NCBI RefSeq assembly: GCF_002237445.1
Contig: NZ_CP022527.1
Span: forward strand, 1,240,001 to 1,304,000
Source of the DNA: Neisseria sp. KEM232
GTDB taxonomy: Bacteria; Pseudomonadota; Gammaproteobacteria; Burkholderiales; Neisseriaceae
DNA: 64,000 nt
Direction of reading: 5' to 3'
This document shows positions 1 to 7,002 of the stretch, piece after piece. The notes beneath the pieces are model-generated. The model did not search any database and was not told the origin of the DNA. It was given only the letters and a program-made list of their open reading frames with translations. Position 1 is the stretch's first letter; the number at the start of each line of letters is the position of its first letter. Made by a program: the position numbers and the translations under genes.

Positions 1-1
1 G

Positions 2-448
2 CTTTACGCCACCTACCCCGACGGCAAAATCGACATCGCCGCCGAACAGCGGCTGGCGGACGCGCATCAGGCTTTGGTATTGCAGTTTCCCGTGTATTGG
101 TTCAACTGCCCGCCGCTGCTGAAACAATGGCTGGACGACGTGCTGACCTACGGCTGGGCATACGGTTCGCAAGGCAAAGCCCTGGCAGGCAAGAAAACCG
201 CGATTGCCGTGTCGCTGGGCACGCCCGCTGCCGACTACACGCGCGAAGGCGCAGTCGGCTGCACCGTTGCCGAAGCACTGCGCCCGTTTGAATTGTCCCT
301 GCGCTACTGCAACGCCGACTACCGCCCGATGTTTGCCTTCCACACCATCGACAGCAACGCGGGCTACACCGAAGCCGCTTTGCAGGCGATAGAGCAAAGC
401 GCGGCGGATTATGTGGCGTGGCTGGATGCGCTGGCGCAGGCAGCCTGA
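2..448 (+). CDS. NAD(P)H quinone reductase, flavodoxin-2 fold (5' truncated)
   Basis: The reading frame is open from the window edge, so the true start lies upstream; 148 residues are visible. The visible part (YPDGKIDIAAEQ, then LQFPVYWFNCPPLLKQWLDDV and GWAYG) matches the flavodoxin-like NAD(P)H oxidoreductases of the MdaB/KefF/YwrO group, which bind FMN or FAD and reduce quinones by two electrons in the cytosol. The FPVYWFN..P..LK.W.D stretch is the conserved flavin-loop region of that family. The stop codon TGA lies inside a Kingella-type uptake sequence (GGCAGCCTGAA), so the last residues AA are encoded by it. The exact substrate cannot be told from the fragment. Confidence 0.85.
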   Translation, partial: LYATYPDGKIDIAAEQRLADAHQALVLQFPVYWFNCPPLLKQWLDDVLTYGWAYGSQGKALAGKKTAIAVSLGTPAADYTREGAVGCTVAEALRPFELSLRYCNADYRPMFAFHTIDSNAGYTEAALQAIEQSAADYVAWLDALAQAA

Positions 449-534
449 AACCGTAAGAGGCTACCTGAAAAACCAAACAGGCTGTCTGAAACCCGCAGCC
501 ATGCAGCTTGGGAAAGCCTGAAAGAAAAAATAAA

Positions 535-894
535 ATGTTTAAAATCATTATGCTGGTAAAGAAGAAAACCGAACTCGACACCGAGGCATTTATCGCCCGC
601 TGGCAGCAGCATTCTGAAAAAGTGCTGGGTTTGAAGGACGTACTGAATATCCGCCATTACGCCAAAACGCTGCCGTTTCAGGCCGGTGCGCAACCTGCCA
701 CCCAGCGCGGCACGCTGCCGTTTGCGTTTGATGCGATGGGCGAGCTGTGGTACGACAGCCGCGACGATTTCCAACGCGCCCGCGAAACCGAAGCAGGGCA
801 GGCGGCACTGGCCGCACTGCGCGAGGATGAAGCCGAGTTCGTGGATTTGCAGCATTCCGTCATGTGGTTTGGCGAAGAAGAGCGCGTGATTTGA
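535..894 (+). CDS. EthD-family small protein
   Basis: A 119-residue cytosolic protein beginning MFKIIMLVKKK. The opening beta strand, the ARWQQHSEKV helix and the central IRHYAKT segment fit the dimeric alpha/beta-barrel EthD family, whose members are ferredoxin-like and mostly of unknown function. A TTG start at 508 would add nine residues, but the ATG at 535 begins directly at the conserved strand and is preferred. It sits between the quinone reductase and nuoJ with DUS-rich spacers on both sides. No catalytic function can be assigned. Confidence 0.7.
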   Translation: MFKIIMLVKKKTELDTEAFIARWQQHSEKVLGLKDVLNIRHYAKTLPFQAGAQPATQRGTLPFAFDAMGELWYDSRDDFQRARETEAGQAALAALREDEAEFVDLQHSVMWFGEEERVI

Positions 895-967
895 AGTCAA
901 AGGCAGCCCAGACCCCAAAAAAAGGCCGTCTGAAAAGCATTGAAAAACCCCCACCGGAAAGACCTTT

Positions 968-1633
968 ATGAGCTTCCAACTGATTATGTTCTACACCCTG
1001 GCCGCCATCATCCTGTTTGGCGCGCTCAAAACCGTAACCGCCAAGAACCCCGTGCATGCCGCGCTGTATCTGGTGCTCACCTTCTGCATGAGCGCGATGA
1101 TGTGGATGCTGATGCAGGCCGAGTTCCTCGGCATCACGCTGGTGGTGGTGTATGTGGGCGCGGTGATGGTGCTGTTCCTGTTTGTGGTGATGATGCTCAA
1201 CATCGACATCGAAGAAATGCGCAAAGGCTTCTGGCGCAACGCCCCCGCCGCGCTGACCGTCGGCGTGCTGATGGCCGTCGCCCTGATTCTGATACTGGTG
1301 TCGCCCAAAACCAACCTTGCCGCCTTCGGCCCGATGAACGACATCCCCGCCGATTACAGCAACGTGCGCGATCTCGGCAGCCAGATTTACACCACCTACC
1401 TGCTGCCCTTTGAGCTCGCCGCCGTGCTGCTGGTGCTGGGCATGGTTGCCGCCATCGCCCTGGTACACCGCAAATCCAGCAACCCCAAACGCATCGACCC
1501 CGCCGACCAGGTCAAAGTCGATGCCAAACAAGGCCGCCTGCGCATGGTGAAAATGGCCGCCGTGGTGCAGACCCCGTCCGCGCCCGCAGCCGAAGAAACC
1601 GACGATGCCGCCGATTCGGAGAACAAAGCATGA
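968..1633 (+). CDS. nuoJ: NADH-quinone oxidoreductase subunit J
   Basis: A 221-residue inner-membrane subunit of complex I with five predicted hydrophobic helices between residues 1 and about 165. The family-typical VHAALYLVLTFCMSAMMWMLMQAEFLGITLVVVYVGAVMVLFLFVVMML block covers helices 2 and 3. The C-terminal tail after residue 170 is hydrophilic and A/E/D-rich, which is longer than minimal NuoJ proteins but common in Neisseria. GGAAAG lies 5 bases before the ATG. The stop overlaps the nuoK start (ATGA), showing translational coupling. No nuoA-I genes are inside the window; they may lie upstream of its left edge. Confidence 0.97.
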   Translation: MSFQLIMFYTLAAIILFGALKTVTAKNPVHAALYLVLTFCMSAMMWMLMQAEFLGITLVVVYVGAVMVLFLFVVMMLNIDIEEMRKGFWRNAPAALTVGVLMAVALILILVSPKTNLAAFGPMNDIPADYSNVRDLGSQIYTTYLLPFELAAVLLVLGMVAAIALVHRKSSNPKRIDPADQVKVDAKQGRLRMVKMAAVVQTPSAPAAEETDDAADSENKA

Positions 1634-1935
1634 TTACGCTGACCCACTATCTGGTACTCGCCGCCCTGCTGTTCGGCATCAGCGCCATGGGCATCTTTAT
1701 GAACCGCAAAAACGTACTCGTTTTGCTGATGTCCATCGAGCTGATGCTCCTGGCCGTAAACTTCAACTTCATCGCCTTCTCGCAATACCTGGGAGACACC
1801 GCAGGCCAGATTTTCGTCTTTTTCGTCTTGACCGTAGCCGCCGCCGAATCCGCGATTGGTTTGGCGATTATGGTTTTGGTGTTCCGCAACCGCCAAAGCA
1901 TCAACATCAGCGATTTGGACAGTTTGAAAGGGTAG
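1630..1935 (+). CDS. nuoK: NADH-quinone oxidoreductase subunit K
   Basis: A 101-residue subunit with three transmembrane helices, in the membrane arm of complex I. The two membrane glutamates required for proton translocation in the family are present at about E37 (SIELMLLAVNFNF) and E73 (AAAESAIGLAI). It starts at the ATGA overlap with nuoJ. The gene is followed by 349 bases of repeats and then a GFA-family gene rather than nuoL, so direct cotranscription with nuoL is uncertain. Confidence 0.97.
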   Translation: MITLTHYLVLAALLFGISAMGIFMNRKNVLVLLMSIELMLLAVNFNFIAFSQYLGDTAGQIFVFFVLTVAAAESAIGLAIMVLVFRNRQSINISDLDSLKG

Positions 1936-2284
1936 GGCGGTTTCAGACTGCTTTGCAGGCCGTCTGAAAAGCAGACGTAGGTTGGGTTGCAAACCCAACA
2001 AAATGTTGGAACCGCAAACATTGTCGAGTCTCGACCCAAGTAGGGTAGGTTGGGTTGCAAACCCAACAAAATGCTGAAAACGCAAACGTCGTTGTTGGGT
2101 CTCGACCCAACCTACAAGACTCTTGGCTGAAACCGCCGACAGTCAAAGCCGAAAAAAGATTCCCGCCTGCGCGGGGGTAGCGTAGCGGACTTGCGTAAGC
2201 TAATGACGAAAGTGAAAGAAACCCCCGTTTTCAGACGGCCTTTAAAGCAGCCTGAAAACCGTGCACACAAAATAAGGAAAAGCT
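1936..2284. repeat. Intergenic repeat block with a tandem 68/71-bp repeat
   Basis: This gene-free stretch holds two tandem copies of a unit starting GTAGGTTGGGTTGCAAACCC (1977-2044 and 2045-2115), each containing an internal TTGGGTTGCAAACCCAA inverted repeat; the second ends in an inverted copy of the start (ACCCAACCTAC). A degenerate dRS3-like sequence lies near 2160, and a hybrid DUS hairpin (an inverted AG-DUS followed by GCAGCCTGAAA) lies at 2230-2257. I see no gene in it. Confidence 0.8.
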
Positions 2285-2701
2285 ATGAAAGCCCAATGCC
2301 AGTGCGGCAGCGTAACGCTCGAAGTCAGGCATAATCACGAAGTTCACGCCTGCCATTGCAGCAAATGCCGCCAACGCACCGGAGGCGCATCGTTTACCCT
2401 GACCGCCGAAGGCGCACCGCAAATCAGCGGTGAAGAAAACATCGGCCGCTACCGCTCTTCCGACTGGGGCGAGCGCACTTTCTGCAAACAATGCGGCAAC
2501 GATCTGTATTTCCACCTTCTGCCCGAAAGCGGCATGGACGAAGCGTGGTATGTCAATGCCGGACTGTTTGCCGACAACGCCGACTTTGCTTTGAAACTGC
2601 AAATTTTTACCGACTGCCAAGCACCGTATTACCACCTGTCCGACGACACCCCGAAAATGACCGAACAAGAATTTCTGGCGTGGGTGGGCGCGGCAGAATA
2701 G
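2285..2701 (+). CDS. GFA-family (CENP-V/GFA fold) zinc protein
   Basis: A 138-residue cytosolic protein with the glutathione-dependent formaldehyde-activating enzyme fold. It shows the N-terminal CxC pair (QCQCGSV, C5 and C7), the second cluster HACHCSKCRQRTG around residues 22-34, and the later FCKQCGNDLY CxxC near residues 74-82, which together bind two structural zinc ions. AAGGAAAAGCT lies just before the ATG. The true substrate of most GFA proteins is unknown. It interrupts the nuo cluster between nuoK and nuoL and has repeat blocks on both sides, which suggests insertion into the operon. Confidence 0.85.
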   Translation: MKAQCQCGSVTLEVRHNHEVHACHCSKCRQRTGGASFTLTAEGAPQISGEENIGRYRSSDWGERTFCKQCGNDLYFHLLPESGMDEAWYVNAGLFADNADFALKLQIFTDCQAPYYHLSDDTPKMTEQEFLAWVGAAE

Positions 2702-3194
2702 GCAGCTTGCGTAGCGTAGCGGAGTTGCGGAGCTAAAACACCATTTTCCCTTGCGGGAAACGTCGGATTCGAGAATCCGACCTACGAAAAGGCCGTCTGA
2801 AAAGCAGCCTGAAACCGATAGCCCGACAGCAAACTAATTCCCTCTCCCGCTCGCGGGGGAGGGCTAGGGTGGGGGCGGTAGGGCAGCAGAAACCTTTGCT
2901 ACTACGTCGGCGAAAAAAGCGTTTCCGCAGAAACGCACACCCCCACCCCAACCCTCCCCCGCAAGACGGGGGAGGGAGCAGATGGCAGAAGTCCGACGGT
3001 TTCAGACGGCCTGTAAAGCAGCCTGAAAACCCAAACAATGTAGGGTGTGTAGCTCTGCCACGCACGCGGACAAATACCAAGGCAGCCTGAAACGCCAAAA
3101 GGCTACCTGAAAATGTGAAAGGCCGTCTGAAACCAGACAGCCCACCAGCCCCGTTAGCCAAAAGATTAAAAGTTCAACCCCTAAGGTTCACAAC
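2702..3194. repeat. Intergenic mosaic of repeats between the GFA gene and nuoL
   Basis: There is no gene in this 493-base stretch. In order it contains a GCGTAGCGTAGCGGA repeat (also near 2180), an inverted CGGATTCGAGAATCCG, DUS copies, a large inverted-repeat element at 2840-2978 (separate entry), a hybrid DUS hairpin at about 3000-3027, a TAGGGTGTGTAGCTCTGCC repeat (second copy near 6109), and DUS of three dialects (AGGCAGCCTGAA, AGGCTACCTGAA, AGGCCGTCTGAA) before nuoL. Confidence 0.75.
2840..2978. repeat. MITE-like inverted-repeat element, copy 1
   Basis: The left arm CCCTCTCCCGCTCGCGGGGG...AGGGTGGGGG and the right arm CCCCCACCCCAACCCTCCCC...GGGGGAGGGAG are imperfect inverted repeats around a core of about 60 bases. 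A second copy with related arms and an unrelated core lies at 45429-45563, and a lone arm lies near 56515-56545. It encodes no protein. Each arm is itself a hairpin. Confidence 0.65.
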
Positions 3195-5225
3195 ATGACT
3201 GATATGACTTTATACCTCACCATCGCCCTTCTGCCGCTGGCGGGCTCGCTGCTGGCGGGGCTGTTCGGCAATAAAATCGGCCGCGCAGGGGCGCATTCGG
3301 TAACGATACTCGGCGTGGCGGTGTCGGCCGTGTTGTCCGGCTGGGTGTTGTGGGGCTTTATCGACGGCTCGCGCGCCAAGTTCGACGAAAACGTCTATAC
3401 CTGGCTCACAATGGGCGGCATTGATTTCTCGGTCGGCTTTCTGGTCGATTCGATGACGGCGATGATGATGGCGGTGGTAACCGGCGTGTCGCTGATGGTA
3501 CACATCTACACCATCGGCTATATGCACGATGAAGCGGTCGGCTACCAACGCTTTTTCAGCTATATCTCCTTGTTTACCTTCAGCATGCTGATGCTGATTA
3601 TGTCCAACAACTTCATCCAGCTTTTCTTCGGCTGGGAAGCGGTGGGCTTGGTGTCGTATCTGTTGATCGGTTTCTATTTCAAAAAACCGTCGGCCACTTT
3701 TGCCAATTTGAAAGCGTTTTTGGTCAACCGCGTCGGCGACTTCGGCTTTGTGCTGGGCATCGCGCTGGTGCTGGCCTATTTCGGCGGCAGCCTGCGCTAT
3801 GCCGACGTGTTCGCCTATCTGCCGCAGGTGCAAAATGCCACCATCGAGCTGATTCCGGGCGTGCAGTGGTCGCTGGTTACCGTAACCTGCCTGCTGCTGT
3901 TTGTCGGCGCGATGGGTAAATCCGCCCAATTCCCGCTGCACGTGTGGCTGCCCGACTCGATGGAAGGCCCGACACCGATTTCCGCGCTGATTCACGCGGC
4001 AACGATGGTTACTGCCGGCCTGTTTATGGTGTCGCGCATGTCGCCGATTTACGAATTGAGCAGCACCGCCTTGAGCGTCATCATGGTCATCGGCGCAATT
4101 ACCGCGCTGTTTATGGGCTTTCTCGGCACGATTCAAAACGACATCAAACGCGTGGTGGCCTATTCCACCCTGTCGCAGCTCGGCTATATGACCGTGGCGC
4201 TGGGCGCGTCGGCCTACTCCGTGGCCATGTTCCATGTGATGACCCACGCCTTCTTTAAAGCCCTGCTGTTTCTCGCCGCCGGTAGCGCCATCATCGGCAT
4301 GCACCACGACCAAGACATGCGCCATATGGGCAACCTGAAAAAATACATGCCCGTCACCTGGCTCACCATGCTGCTGGGCAATCTGGCGCTTATCGGCACG
4401 CCCTTCTTCTCCGGTTTCTATTCCAAAGATTCCATCATCGAAGCGGCCAAACTCAGCAACCTGCCCGGCAGCGGCTTTGCCTACTTCGCCGTACTCGCCA
4501 GCGTGTTCGTTACTGCCTTTTACGCGTTCCGCCAATACTTTATGGTGTTCCACGGTAAAGAAAAATGGCGCGAGCTGCCCGAGCATCACGACGACCATCA
4601 TTCAGACGGCCACCATCACGGCCTGGGCAAACACGATAACCCGCACGAAAGCCCGTGGGTCGTCACCCTGCCGCTGGTACTGCTCGCCATTCCGTCCGTC
4701 ATCATCGGCTACATCGCCATCGAACCCATGCTCTACGGCGACTTCTTCAAAGGCGTGATTTTCGTCAACCACGAAGCCCACCCCACCATGCACCTGATGA
4801 AAGAAGAATTCCACGGCGCACTGGCGATGGTGTCGCACAGCCTGCACTCGCCCGTGCTGTATCTCGCTATCGCAGGCGTGGTAAGCGCCTGGGTCTTGTA
4901 CATCAAAGCCCCGGGTCTGCCCGCCAAAATCGCCGCCGCCTTCCGCCCCGTGTACGTATTGTTTGAAAACAAATACTACCTCGACACGATTTACTACAAC
5001 GTTTTCGCCAAAGGCAGCCGCGCATTGGGCACATTCTTCTGGAAAGCCATCGACACCGCCATCATCGACAACGGCCTCGTCAACGGCAGCGCCAAACTCG
5101 TCGGCGCCGTCTCCGCCCAAGTACGCAAAATGCAAACCGGCTTTATCTACACCTACGCCGCCTTTATGGTAACCGGCGTACTAGTGCTGATTGTGGCGTT
5201 TTTCTGGGGGCTTTGGTTCGGATAA
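3195..5225 (+). CDS. nuoL: NADH-quinone oxidoreductase subunit L
   Basis: A 676-residue antiporter-like membrane subunit of complex I, the usual family length. It carries the conserved FFGWEAVGLVSYLLIGF helix (about 143-160), the PLHVWLPDSMEGPTPISALI stretch around residue 250, and the GMHHDQDMRHMG motif near residue 370. A His/Asp-rich loop at about residues 464-482 (HHDDHHSDGHHH) is partly encoded by an in-frame DUS core. The ATG at 3195 follows AAGGTTCACAAC. It is separated from nuoK by 1.26 kb and from nuoM by 1.78 kb of accessory genes and repeats. Confidence 0.97.
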   Translation: MTDMTLYLTIALLPLAGSLLAGLFGNKIGRAGAHSVTILGVAVSAVLSGWVLWGFIDGSRAKFDENVYTWLTMGGIDFSVGFLVDSMTAMMMAVVTGVSLMVHIYTIGYMHDEAVGYQRFFSYISLFTFSMLMLIMSNNFIQLFFGWEAVGLVSYLLIGFYFKKPSATFANLKAFLVNRVGDFGFVLGIALVLAYFGGSLRYADVFAYLPQVQNATIELIPGVQWSLVTVTCLLLFVGAMGKSAQFPLHVWLPDSMEGPTPISALIHAATMVTAGLFMVSRMSPIYELSSTALSVIMVIGAITALFMGFLGTIQNDIKRVVAYSTLSQLGYMTVALGASAYSVAMFHVMTHAFFKALLFLAAGSAIIGMHHDQDMRHMGNLKKYMPVTWLTMLLGNLALIGTPFFSGFYSKDSIIEAAKLSNLPGSGFAYFAVLASVFVTAFYAFRQYFMVFHGKEKWRELPEHHDDHHSDGHHHGLGKHDNPHESPWVVTLPLVLLAIPSVIIGYIAIEPMLYGDFFKGVIFVNHEAHPTMHLMKEEFHGALAMVSHSLHSPVLYLAIAGVVSAWVLYIKAPGLPAKIAAAFRPVYVLFENKYYLDTIYYNVFAKGSRALGTFFWKAIDTAIIDNGLVNGSAKLVGAVSAQVRKMQTGFIYTYAAFMVTGVLVLIVAFFWGLWFG

Positions 5226-5548
5226 TTGGTGTTTCAGACGGCCTTTGGGTTGCAGGGCAGCCTGAAAGCAAAAAGGCCGTCTGAAAAACAGAACACCGCG
5301 TGAAACCCTGCAAGCAGACGCCCACCCACTGCCGTCATTCCCGCGCAGGCGGGAATCTTGGCGCAGATGCAGCAACCCCGTGTTTCAACTGCCAATCATT
5401 GAAGCCGGAAAAAGATTCCCGCCTGCGCGGGAATGACGAAACAGAAAGAAACAGCCGTTTTCAGACGGCCTTGAAAGCAGCCTGAAAAACGAAAGGCCGT
5501 CTGAAAGCGGGTTTGCAGGCTTCTGCAAAACCCAAAATAGGAAGCGAT
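5226..5548. repeat. NIME-like element, copy 1 (paired dRS3 repeats)
   Basis: This gene-free stretch holds two perfect dRS3 repeats in inverted arrangement, ATTCCCGCGCAGGCGGGAAT at 5337-5356 and ATTCCCGCCTGCGCGGGAAT at 5415-5434, around a 58-base core. This is the organisation described for neisserial intergenic mosaic elements. AG-DUS and Kingella-type DUS hairpins flank it (5232-5267 and 5458-5487). Confidence 0.85.
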
Positions 5549-5860
5549 ATGCACCGCCATCCCTTAGCCGGACAGCCTGCCGTGTATATTATGGCCAGCG
5601 GCAGAAACGGCGTGCTGTATATCGGCGTTACCATGAACCTGCCCGAGCGGGTATGGCAACATAAAAACAGCCTTGATTTCGACAACTTTACCGCCCGTTA
5701 CAATGTGCACGATCTGGTGTGGTACGAACTGTTCGAGCATATGCCCGCTGCCATCGCCAAAGAAAAAGCCCTGAAAAAATGGCGGCGAGAATGGAAAATC
5801 AGACTGATAGAAGAACAGAATCCCGAGTGGCTGGATTTGTTCGCCGGTCTGATACGTTAG
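5549..5860 (+). CDS. GIY-YIG nuclease superfamily protein (URI/YhbQ type)
   Basis: A 103-residue stand-alone GIY-YIG domain. The motif appears as AVYIMASGRNGVLYIGVT at about residues 11-28, followed by the conserved arginine in NLPERVWQHK and by YNVHDLVWYE and EKALKKWRREWK, typical of the short URI/YhbQ-like proteins. AGGAAG lies 5 bases before the ATG at 5549, which is preferred over an upstream TTG at 5513. Family members are structure-specific or uncharacterised endonucleases. It lies between two dRS3 mosaic blocks inside the nuo cluster. Confidence 0.9.
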   Translation: MHRHPLAGQPAVYIMASGRNGVLYIGVTMNLPERVWQHKNSLDFDNFTARYNVHDLVWYELFEHMPAAIAKEKALKKWRREWKIRLIEEQNPEWLDLFAGLIR

Positions 5861-6238
5861 AAGGACAAGGCAGCCTGAAAATAAACAGGCCGTCTGAAAA
5901 GCAAAAAGGCCGTCTGAAATCCTGCAAACAGCCGCCCCACCACTGCCGTCATTCCCGCGCAGGCGGGAATCTCGGTGGAATTGAACGAATGCAGGTTCAA
6001 GCCGCCATTGTTGGAGCGGAAATAAGATTCCCGCCTGCGCGGGAATGACGGCAGTAGAAGCAACACCGTTTTCAGACGGTCTCAAACAGTAGCCTGAAAA
6101 CAATGGTCGTAGGGTGTGTGGCTCTGCCACGCACGCGGATAAAACCAAAGGCAGCCTGAAACTCCGCAAACAGCCGTGCCCACCACAGACGTCATTCTCG
6201 CGCAGGCGGGAATGACGGGTGTAAATAGTTATGTATAA
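5861..6238. repeat. NIME-like element, copy 2, plus left arm of a third
   Basis: There is no gene here. Paired dRS3 repeats lie at 5951-5970 and 6027-6046 around a 56-base core, followed by a hybrid DUS hairpin (6070-6100), the TAGGGTGTGTGGCTCTGCC repeat (about 6109-6160) and a one-mismatch dRS3 at 6194-6213 (ATTCTCGCGCAGGCGGGAAT). That last dRS3 is the left arm of a third element whose core is the Nmad2 gene. Confidence 0.85.
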
Positions 6239-6889
6239 ATGAAATTAACAAGTTATGTGGTAAAGCATGATACCGGCTTTGCCCCCAATCCGTATTACGG
6301 TTTTTTAACTTTGGCAACCTGCAAGCCGAAGATCAGGCAGAGTGCCAATATCGGCGATATTCTTGTCGGCACCGGTTCTGCACGGGGTGTCGGCAATAAT
6401 AAAATTATTTATGTCGGTGTTGTCTCTGAGGTGTTGAGCACGATAGATTATTCTATTGATCCGCGCTTTGAAGCAAAAAAACCAAGTAATCAAGACGAAA
6501 AGGCGAAAAGAGGCGACAACATTTATTACTGGCAGGATGGGCAATGGCAGCAGATTAAAAATATCTCGCATGGCAAAGGCGAAATATATGATGATTTGCA
6601 GCCCAATCGTATCTTGGTTTGCGAAAAATTTTGGTATCTCGGCAATCAGGCTAAGATGATTCCTGAAGAATTTTTAGAAATAGTAAAAATCGGCCCCGGC
6701 CATAAAAATACTATAGATGAAACTTTAATAAACGATTTTATGAAATGGATAGGACAGTTTCCTCGAGGAGTAATGGGAGAACCAAGCAGTTTAAGTTTCT
6801 GTAGCTCCGACAAGATTCCCGCCTGCGCGGGAATGACGGCAGTAGAAGCAACACCGTTTTCAGACGGCCTCAAAAGCAGCCTGAAATAA
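6239..6889 (+). CDS. Nmad2-family (nucleotide modification associated domain 2) protein
   Basis: Residues 1 to about 180 match the Nmad2 family: the start MKLTSYVVKHDTGFAPNPYY continues into GFLTLATCKP, then GDILVGTGSARG and GDNIYY, with a final FMKWI near residue 175. The family was named from genomic association with DNA base-modification systems, often phage-linked; its activity is not established. The gene is clearly AT-rich against its GC-rich neighbours, a sign of transfer. After about residue 190 the frame runs through a dRS3 repeat and an inverted DUS (KIPACAGMTAV, then FSDGL), so the native C-terminus was probably replaced. No good ribosome site is visible; a three-codon frame ATGTATAAATGA overlaps the start. 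No partner gene of a modification system lies nearby. Confidence 0.8.
   Translation: MKLTSYVVKHDTGFAPNPYYGFLTLATCKPKIRQSANIGDILVGTGSARGVGNNKIIYVGVVSEVLSTIDYSIDPRFEAKKPSNQDEKAKRGDNIYYWQDGQWQQIKNISHGKGEIYDDLQPNRILVCEKFWYLGNQAKMIPEEFLEIVKIGPGHKNTIDETLINDFMKWIGQFPRGVMGEPSSLSFCSSDKIPACAGMTAVEATPFSDGLKSSLK
6815..6889. repeat. dRS3 right arm with DUS, 3' of Nmad2
   Basis: The dRS3 at 6815-6834 (ATTCCCGCCTGCGCGGGAAT) and its downstream sequence repeat the end of copy 2: 6813-6867 is identical over 55 bases to 6025-6079. It closes the element opened by the dRS3 at 6194-6213. Confidence 0.9.
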
Positions 6890-7002
6890 CAGAGGCCGTC
6901 TGAAAGGCTACCTGAAAACCCGAAAGGCCGTCTGAAACCCCTTTACCCAACCCACCCACGCAACCCAAACCGAATTATTTTTACAAACCACAGGCAAACA
7001 TT

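Noticed and set aside
6231..6242. A three-codon upstream frame ATGTATAAATGA regulating the Nmad2 gene
   Set aside because: It overlaps the start by ATGA but has no ribosome site and is short enough to arise by chance in AT-rich DNA.
6202..6834. CRISPR-like array from the repeated ATTCCC palindromes near the nuo genes
   Set aside because: Spacing is irregular, copies alternate in orientation as inverted pairs and the motif is the known dRS3 repeat; no cas genes are present.
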